This document shows positions 50,733 to 55,026 of a DNA stretch of 55,026 nucleotides, piece by piece. Source of the DNA: Hymenobacter telluris (GTDB lineage Bacteria > Bacteroidota > Bacteroidia > Cytophagales > Hymenobacteraceae). The stretch spans positions 1 through 55,026 of the forward strand of contig NZ_JAFLQZ010000026.1 of the NCBI RefSeq assembly GCF_017313265.1, read 5' to 3'. How positions within the stretch are numbered: the first letter of the stretch is position 1; each line of letters begins with the position of its first letter. Below the pieces are notes generated by a model. It made no database searches. It worked only from the letters and a program-made list of their open reading frames with translations, and was not told the DNA's origin. The position numbers and the translations under genes are program-made.

Positions 50733-51335
50733 CTACTTGCGGTTGGCTAAGGCCGCACTCATATTCTGCGCCATTTCGAGGTGGTGCTTCAGGATGGGTA
50801 CCTGCTTGGTGGCGAAGGCCTTGATTTCGGCGTCGGAGGCTTTTACCGAAGCTTCCGTGAATTCCTTCACGTCTTCTTCGTGGTCTTTCACCATTTCCTT
50901 CAGGTACTCCTGGTCCATTTTTACCCCGGCTTCCTCGGTTACGTCGCGGTACACTTTCTGGTGGTCGTCGCCGAGAGCAGTGGGCAGCGTGATGTTCTTT
51001 TTAGCGGCAATGGCCTTCAGTTCCGCGTTTGCCGTGGTGTGGTCCTTCACCATGTCGTTGGCGAATTGCTTGGCTTCCGCGCTGGTAGCTTTGGCGGCCA
51101 CCGCTTTGCCAAGCTCCACTTCCAACATGCCGCCGCTGGCCGCCTTGGCCATAAACTCGGCGTCGAAATCGTTTTTGTCTTGCTGCAACTCGCCGGTTTC
51201 GGTGTTGGCGGTAGCCGCATCATTTTTGGTTTCGTTCTGTTCCTGCGCCTGCTTCACCGAGTCGTTGTTGGAAGTGCAGGACGCAACTGCTAGCACTATC
51301 GCACAGCAGCTGATGTAAAGGGAAGTACGATTCAT
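50733..51335 (-). CDS. DUF4142 lipoprotein 2
   Basis: 200 residues from the ATG at 51335, which starts the signal (MNRTSLYISCCAIVLAVASC, acylated Cys20). The frame extends upstream to 51371 but only by a non-signal segment. A short charged linker (Gln/Glu/Asn-rich) precedes a standard DUF4142 domain: FMAKAASGGMLEVELGKAV, FANDMVKDHTTANAELKAIA, NITLPTALGDDHQKVY, MDQEYLKEMVKDHEEDVKEF, and PILKHHLEMAQNMSAAL. It is the most canonical copy. A 7-base-stem hairpin (51389-51416) lies upstream of it, after the end of copy 3. Confidence 0.92.
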   Translation of the reverse strand: MNRTSLYISCCAIVLAVASCTSNNDSVKQAQEQNETKNDAATANTETGELQQDKNDFDAEFMAKAASGGMLEVELGKAVAAKATSAEAKQFANDMVKDHTTANAELKAIAAKKNITLPTALGDDHQKVYRDVTEEAGVKMDQEYLKEMVKDHEEDVKEFTEASVKASDAEIKAFATKQVPILKHHLEMAQNMSAALANRK

Positions 51336-51388
51336 AGCTGAAAAAAATCTGAAGAAAAAAGGAAGAAACAAACAGGTGTAAAGCCGAA

Positions 51389-51416
51389 GAGTCTGCCCTC
51401 AAACGAAGACAGACTC
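51389..51416. terminator. Weak hairpin between DUF4142 genes 2 and 3
   Basis: Stem gagtctg/cagactc (51389-51395, 51410-51416), placed after the stop of copy 3 on the minus strand. No T-run. Confidence 0.4.
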
Positions 51417-51442
51417 TCGAATACGTGTGGCCAGTAGCCAGC

Positions 51443-52099
51443 TTACATCATGCCGTTATGCTCTTTCGACATGGTGAGGTGCTTCTCGACTACCGGGGCG
51501 GTTTTCGTGATGAAGCCCTGCAAATCGGCATCTTGGGTCATGGCTTTGTGAGCGGCCATGGTGTTAAGCGTCTTCTGGTGGTCGGTTACCATTTGCTCCA
51601 TGAACTTCTTTTCCAGCTCCTTACCGGAGAGCTTGCGCATCTGCTCGGCAATGGCTTTGTGCTCGGCGTCCATGTCGGTGGGCAACGTTACGTTTTTCTT
51701 GGCGGCAATAGCCTTCAAGTCCGCCGTCGACTTGGTGTGGTCGGTAATCATCATGTCGGCGTGGGTTTTGGCCATACCCGTAGCCCCTTTCTCCAATACA
51801 AGCTTGCTCAACTGAATTTCGTTTTGGTCGCTATGGGCCGCCGACTTCATAAAGGTTGGGTCGTCGGTATGCGGAGCGGTGGGGCCGTTCGGGTCGGCCA
51901 TGGCACCAGTGCCAGCAGCGGCAGTGTCGGTCATGCTGCCACCCGCGGTAGAGTCCATTGCGCCAGCGTTGTTGTCGGTGGGCGCGCTGCCCACGGCCGT
52001 ATCAGCCGTATCGGCCGCAGTAGAAGTGGTGTCGGAACTGTTGCAGGCGCCTAATGAAAGTAAGCTTACACAGGCAGCACTAAAAAGAATGCGTTTCAT
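51443..52099 (-). CDS. DUF4142 lipoprotein 3 with long acidic linker
   Basis: About 218 residues from the ATG at 52099 (MKRILFSAACVSLLSLGAC, lipobox Cys19). The frame upstream to 52129 lacks a signal. Between the acylated Cys and the domain is a disordered linker of about 60 residues rich in Asp, Thr, Ala, Ser and Gly (NSSDTTSTAADTADTAVGS), longer than in its neighbours. The DUF4142 domain follows: FMKSAAHSDQNEIQLSKLVL, HADMMITDHTKSTADLKAIA, NVTLPTDMDAEHKAI, KKFMEQMVTDHQKTLNTM, and a terminal VVEKHLTMSKEH. The linker resembles the 80-residue lipoprotein encoded next to it (52154), which suggests a common origin. Confidence 0.9.
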   Translation of the reverse strand: MKRILFSAACVSLLSLGACNSSDTTSTAADTADTAVGSAPTDNNAGAMDSTAGGSMTDTAAAGTGAMADPNGPTAPHTDDPTFMKSAAHSDQNEIQLSKLVLEKGATGMAKTHADMMITDHTKSTADLKAIAAKKNVTLPTDMDAEHKAIAEQMRKLSGKELEKKFMEQMVTDHQKTLNTMAAHKAMTQDADLQGFITKTAPVVEKHLTMSKEHNGMM

Positions 52100-52153
52100 A
52101 GGAGTTGTTGTGGAGTGATGGATAAACAACTTACTACCTATAGAATACTTTGG

Positions 52154-52396
52154 TTATGGCCGAGCTCCGCCGGTTGAGTCGGTTGCCGTAGCCGAATCGG
52201 CATCAGCCGTTACTGTTGGTCCCGCATCATTATCAATAACCGTGGCATCAGCTTCTACGCCGCCTTCGGCTGCAGCCTTATCAATATCACTTACCGCTTC
52301 GCCAGCAGTGCCGTCGGTGCGTTTGGCGGAGTCGCCGCAGCTAGAAAAAGAAAGAACAGCGGCCAGGGCCAGCAGGGAGAGAAAGCGCATTTTCAT
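52154..52396 (-). CDS. Short lipoprotein resembling a DUF4142 leader and linker without the domain
   Basis: 80 residues: lipoprotein signal MKMRFLSLLALAAVLSFSSC (Cys20), then 60 residues of Asp/Ala/Thr/Gly/Val-rich disordered sequence (GEAVSDIDKAAAEGG, DADSATATDSTGG) ending at the stop, with no DUF4142 domain. The composition is similar to the linker of DUF4142 lipoprotein 3 on the same strand, 54 bases farther along. It could be a truncated relic of a DUF4142 gene or an independent small surface lipoprotein. The start at 52396 is ATG, with a Met at position 3 as alternative. Confidence 0.75.
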   Translation of the reverse strand: MKMRFLSLLALAAVLSFSSCGDSAKRTDGTAGEAVSDIDKAAAEGGVEADATVIDNDAGPTVTADADSATATDSTGGARP

Positions 52397-52467
52397 AGGA
52401 GTGTTGGATGTAGTGAAATGAATGTAAGAATGAGATGTAGCAGAGTTTTGCCACTGAAAACCGTACG

Positions 52468-53043
52468 TTACTTGGGCAGTTTATCGGCGGCTTGGTCGGC
52501 GGCCTCCCGGTGGCTTTTCAGGGTGGGCAGGTACTTGGCAGCAAGGGCTCGGATGTCGCCATCGTAGGCGTCTTCGCTCATATCGTCGAATTCATCGACG
52601 CCTTTCTTGTGCGTTTCCTCCAGCAGTTCGAGATACTTCCGGTCGAAGGCGGTGCCATTTAGCGCCGTTAGCTCACCTACCAGTTTGGCTTGGTCGCCGC
52701 CCAGGCTGGCGGGTAGCACAATGCTCTTTTTCTCGGCCAACGATTTCAGCTCTGCTTGCATCGGCCCATGCTGGCTGGCTACAGCTTCGGCCACGTACTT
52801 CACGTCGGGGGAGGTGGCTTTGCGTTTGGCTATCTGGCTGATTTCTAAGTCAAACAACCCACGGTTGGCGGCCGTTACCATAAATTCGGCGTCGCGCTCC
52901 TGTTTTGCCGTGATGTCTTCGTTGCCGATGCGCTTTTCATTCTGAAACTTCGCTTCCGCTACCGGGTCCTTGTTGCTTTCACCTCCCGAGCAAGCAGTGA
53001 ACAGAGGCAAAACAAGCAGAGCAGTGAGTTGGGAGGCGCGCAT
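52468..53043 (-). CDS. DUF4142 lipoprotein 4
   Basis: 191 residues with lipoprotein signal MRASQLTALLVLPLFTAC (Cys18), then SGGESNKDPVAEAKFQNEKR. DUF4142 domain: FMVTAANRGLFDLEISQIAK, KYVAEAVASQHGPMQAELKSLA, SIVLPASLGGDQAKLV, FDRKYLELLEETHKKGVDEF, and a final LPTLKSHREAADQAADKL. It is the most upstream gene of the minus-strand cluster and the most divergent copy in its first helix. The ATG is at 53043. It is divergent from the lipoprotein gene at 53247, which has its own -7 box. Confidence 0.9.
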   Translation of the reverse strand: MRASQLTALLVLPLFTACSGGESNKDPVAEAKFQNEKRIGNEDITAKQERDAEFMVTAANRGLFDLEISQIAKRKATSPDVKYVAEAVASQHGPMQAELKSLAEKKSIVLPASLGGDQAKLVGELTALNGTAFDRKYLELLEETHKKGVDEFDDMSEDAYDGDIRALAAKYLPTLKSHREAADQAADKLPK

Positions 53044-53161
53044 GATTTCAGAAGAGAATGAAAGCGAGAAAAGTGTGTGTACACCTATACGGTAGGTTAG
53101 AGTAGCGGTTGGGATGGAAGTACGCCTCCAACTTTAAAAAAAGTTTATAGTTGTATTAAAC

Positions 53162-53169
53162 TATGTTTG
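53162..53169 (+). promoter_or_regulatory. -7 box TATGTTTG of the lipoprotein at 53247
   Basis: Exact TAnnTTTG match in an AT-rich stretch, 77 bases before the ATG at 53247. A GTTTA run about 15 bases upstream is a weak -33 candidate. Confidence 0.5.
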
Positions 53170-53246
53170 CTGGTTCAGCTCCAAGCCAGTGAAACCGCTA
53201 CGCGCAACAACTCTCTTTCTTTTCTTTTACTAACTCCCTCTTTCGT

Positions 53247-54098
53247 ATGCAAACCCCACTTTTCCGCTCCGTTCGATTCGCCGCGCTAGCCAGTAGCCTG
53301 CTACTGCTCGGCACTGCTGCCTGCAACACCAACAAAGAACAAGCAGAACCCGAAAACCTTGTTTCCGCCGAGGATTCGGGCATGGCCGACGATGAAAACG
53401 CCAGCCTCAACGACTTCGTGGAAGCGGCCACGCCAGCTGATATAGCCGTGGCAAATGGCGCCGTTGCCGAGCCCGCCGACCTGGCCCGTATGCTGCCGGC
53501 CTGTGCCACGCGCACCTACGACCCAAACACCCGCACACTCACGCTGGATTTCGGTACCACAAATTGCACTGGTTTAAATGGTGTGACGCACCGTGGCCAG
53601 ATTGGGGCGGTGTTTAATGGCCGCCCCAAATTGCCGGGTTCCTCCGTAACCATCACCCTGGTCAACTACTTCCGCAACGACAACCAGCACACCGGCACCC
53701 GCATCATCACCAATGCCGGCGACGGTTCCTATACGCTCAGCGTTCAGAACGCCAGCATTGTAACCACCAACGGCACCCACTCCTGGACCTCTCAGCGCAC
53801 CTACACCCGCATTGCTGGCCAAAGCACCCGCACCCTCCTCGACGACCAGTATTCCGTAACCGGCTCAGCTACCGGTACCAATCGGCGCGGCACCGCGTAC
53901 ACGGCTACCATTCAGCAGCCCCTGCTCAAGGTGTTTACGCCCGGCTGCGCCCGGTTCTTCACCGCTGGCACCGTCAGCATCAGCAATGGCAACAACACGC
54001 TACTCCTTAACTACGACCCCACCAATACCCAGGCCTGCGACAACATGGCATCCGTTACCGTAAACGGCCGCAGCCGCACTATTCGCCTCGGACGCTAG
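53247..54098 (+). CDS. Lipoprotein of unknown function
   Basis: 283 residues: signal MQTPLFRSVRFAALASSLLL with lipobox Cys26 (LLGTAAC), an acidic linker, then a beta-rich domain with conserved-looking cysteines (PACATRTYD, TTNCTGLNG, TPGCARFFTAG, NTQACDNMA). The second half reads like repeated antiparallel strands (GDGSYTLSVQNASIVTTNGTHSW, GTAYTATIQQPLLKVF). I cannot name a family. It may be a surface-exposed beta-sandwich protein. It is divergent from DUF4142 lipoprotein 4 and convergent with the partial T9SS gene. Confidence 0.8.
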   Translation: MQTPLFRSVRFAALASSLLLLGTAACNTNKEQAEPENLVSAEDSGMADDENASLNDFVEAATPADIAVANGAVAEPADLARMLPACATRTYDPNTRTLTLDFGTTNCTGLNGVTHRGQIGAVFNGRPKLPGSSVTITLVNYFRNDNQHTGTRIITNAGDGSYTLSVQNASIVTTNGTHSWTSQRTYTRIAGQSTRTLLDDQYSVTGSATGTNRRGTAYTATIQQPLLKVFTPGCARFFTAGTVSISNGNNTLLLNYDPTNTQACDNMASVTVNGRSRTIRLGR

Positions 54099-54151
54099 CA
54101 CGTAACTGGTTGCTATTCGGGTATTTAAGTAATGGAATTCCGTTGCTGCCC

Positions 54152-54203
54152 AAACGCCAAAACGGCTCTACTCTCACAAAGGAGGCAGAGCCGTTTGGTG
54201 TTT
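54152..54203. terminator. Hairpin between convergent genes
   Basis: Arms 54152-54169 and 54187-54203 pair over about 17 positions with one bulge and one G-U pair. It lies between ends at 54098 (+) and 54221 (-), with short A/T tracts outside. Confidence 0.6.
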
Positions 54204-54220
54204 AGAGGATATACTGCGCT

Positions 54221-55026
54221 TTACTTGGTCAGCACCACTCGCTGGTGTACCACTTGCGTGTCAGTAGTGAGGCGGAGCGTGTACAAGCCGGCCGGTAAAT
54301 CAGCACCCGAGAACACCACTGTCCGGGGTTGCTGGGCCTGCATGGTGCCTGCGAACAGCTTGCGTACCAGGCGGCCTTGCAGGTCGTAAACTGCTAGCGT
54401 AGCTTGGCCGTTGTCGGCTACTTTGAACTGCACTTGGCTCTCGTTGGTGAAGGGGTTCGGATAAGCCACCAGTTCAACCGCTTTCTGGGTGGTGGTAGAA
54501 GTAGTGGCCAACGGACCACCCGCTGCTACTGGTATCACGAAGAGGGGAGTTTCAGAAACCTGCAAGGAAAGCAACCCACCCGCTGGCACGCTCACCCGCT
54601 GTACGCTCATAGCACTGCCTGCCTGTGGGCGGTACACATCAGCCTGGGTAGCCGTGCCTAAGTTCAGCGAATACGACGCCGTGCGGCCGGTTTCGTCGGG
54701 AATGACAAGCATGTAGGCGTTTTGGCCGTTGAGGCTGTAGCGGTCCACGAGCGGGTCGGCGTTCAGGGTCTGCTCGAAGCGGTAGCGGCCGAGCAGGGTC
54801 TGCACCTGGCGCAGGTACTGCGCGGCCAGGCGCGGGGTGCGGTTGCTGTTCAACAGGCCCATCGAGCCGAACTGGATGCTGCTGGTCGGGTTGTCGTCGT
54901 AGGCCTGGTAGTGGAACACGCGCTCAATGCCCCAGCGCGCATAGCTCAAGCTCGAGCGCAGGATCCAGTCGGCCTGGGTCTGCTCCACCGAGCGGCCGCC
55001 GACGGCAATGGCCTTGAGCGGGCTGC
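54221..55026 (-). CDS. C-terminal part of a T9SS-secreted protein, truncated by the window edge
   Basis: The frame is open to the right edge, so the start lies beyond 55026. A GTG at 54988 is internal, because the codons before it (SPLKAIAVGGRSV) look like normal coding sequence. The last 80 residues are a T9SS type A sorting domain: VELVAYPNPFTNESQVQFKV, VYDLQGRLVRKLF, and LPAGLYTLRLTTD. Upstream is a soluble region with Trp and Tyr (ADWILRSSLSYARWGIERVF, HYQAYDDNPTSS) that could be the end of a catalytic or adhesive domain. It is not recognised, and the missing N-terminus would be needed to name it. Confidence 0.8.
   Translation of the reverse strand, partial: SPLKAIAVGGRSVEQTQADWILRSSLSYARWGIERVFHYQAYDDNPTSSIQFGSMGLLNSNRTPRLAAQYLRQVQTLLGRYRFEQTLNADPLVDRYSLNGQNAYMLVIPDETGRTASYSLNLGTATQADVYRPQAGSAMSVQRVSVPAGGLLSLQVSETPLFVIPVAAGGPLATTSTTTQKAVELVAYPNPFTNESQVQFKVADNGQATLAVYDLQGRLVRKLFAGTMQAQQPRTVVFSGADLPAGLYTLRLTTDTQVVHQRVVLTK

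Noticed and set aside
50043..53043. DUF4142 array as a defence or toxin system
   Set aside because: No nuclease, toxin or immunity motif is visible and the proteins are exported. An envelope or stress role fits better.
1..55026. CRISPR array, tRNA genes, insertion sequence or prophage
   Set aside because: I looked for regularly spaced repeats, T-arm-like sequences followed by CCA-like ends, and transposase or integrase motifs, and found none that could be supported.

Overview
The window looks like a chromosomal stretch of a fairly GC-rich member of the Bacteroidota, most likely a Hymenobacter-like member of the Cytophagales. The reasons are three proteins with Type IX secretion C-terminal sorting domains, many TAnnTTTG (-7) promoter boxes instead of TTGACA/TATAAT, several DUF4142 lipoproteins, archaeal/eukaryotic-type ProRS, and the gene set as a whole. 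The species call is inference. I saw no tRNA, rRNA, CRISPR array, transposase, integrase or phage gene.

Layout. 1-7.6 kb: prolyl-tRNA synthetase (-), a Gly/Tyr-rich lipoprotein, a FadL-like outer-membrane protein, an unknown lipoprotein (-), and a lipoprotein carrying a TonB C-terminal-like domain. 7.6-29.4 kb: a kynurenine-degradation locus. It encodes 2-aminomuconate-semialdehyde dehydrogenase (-, 7.6-9.1 kb), an SDR protein lacking the usual Tyr/Lys (-), 3-hydroxyanthranilate dioxygenase, ACMS decarboxylase, kynureninase and kynurenine 3-monooxygenase (all +, 23.2-29.4 kb). Together these would carry kynurenine to 2-aminomuconate. Tryptophan dioxygenase, kynurenine formamidase and 2-aminomuconate deaminase are not in the window. 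The locus is split by about 11.5 kb (9.2-20.7 kb) of glycan/envelope genes: two GT2 glycosyltransferases, a methyltransferase, four polytopic GT-C-like membrane proteins, and a tandem pair of paralogous lipoproteins. A further GT-C-like gene (21.8 kb), a membrane protein and an AlkB-like dioxygenase lie among the catabolic genes.

29.4-46.1 kb: a degenerate PAP2-like membrane protein (-), a large BNR-repeat T9SS protein, sigma-54 RpoN (-), AsnRS, an ArnT-like GT39 protein, a Rof-like Rho-binding protein (-), a small T9SS protein, a Rieske-AIF fusion oxidoreductase, an AlgI/AlgJ-like O-acetylation pair (-), and two related secreted proteins (-). 46.4-49.4 kb: UvrA with an unusual N-terminal extension. 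49.5-53.0 kb: an all-minus cluster of a small barrel-like protein, four DUF4142 paralogs and one short lipoprotein that resembles a DUF4142 leader/linker without its domain. 53.2-55.0 kb: an unknown lipoprotein and the C-terminal part of a T9SS-secreted protein that runs off the right edge.

Most convergent or co-oriented gene ends carry strong inverted repeats, several with bidirectional terminator architecture. No clearly new multi-gene system stands out. The most interesting items are the split kynurenine locus with its atypical SDR and nearly leaderless kynU promoter, the tandem lipoprotein pair duplicated with its promoter, the DUF4142 array, the Rof-like protein, and REP-like hairpins between rpoN and asnS.
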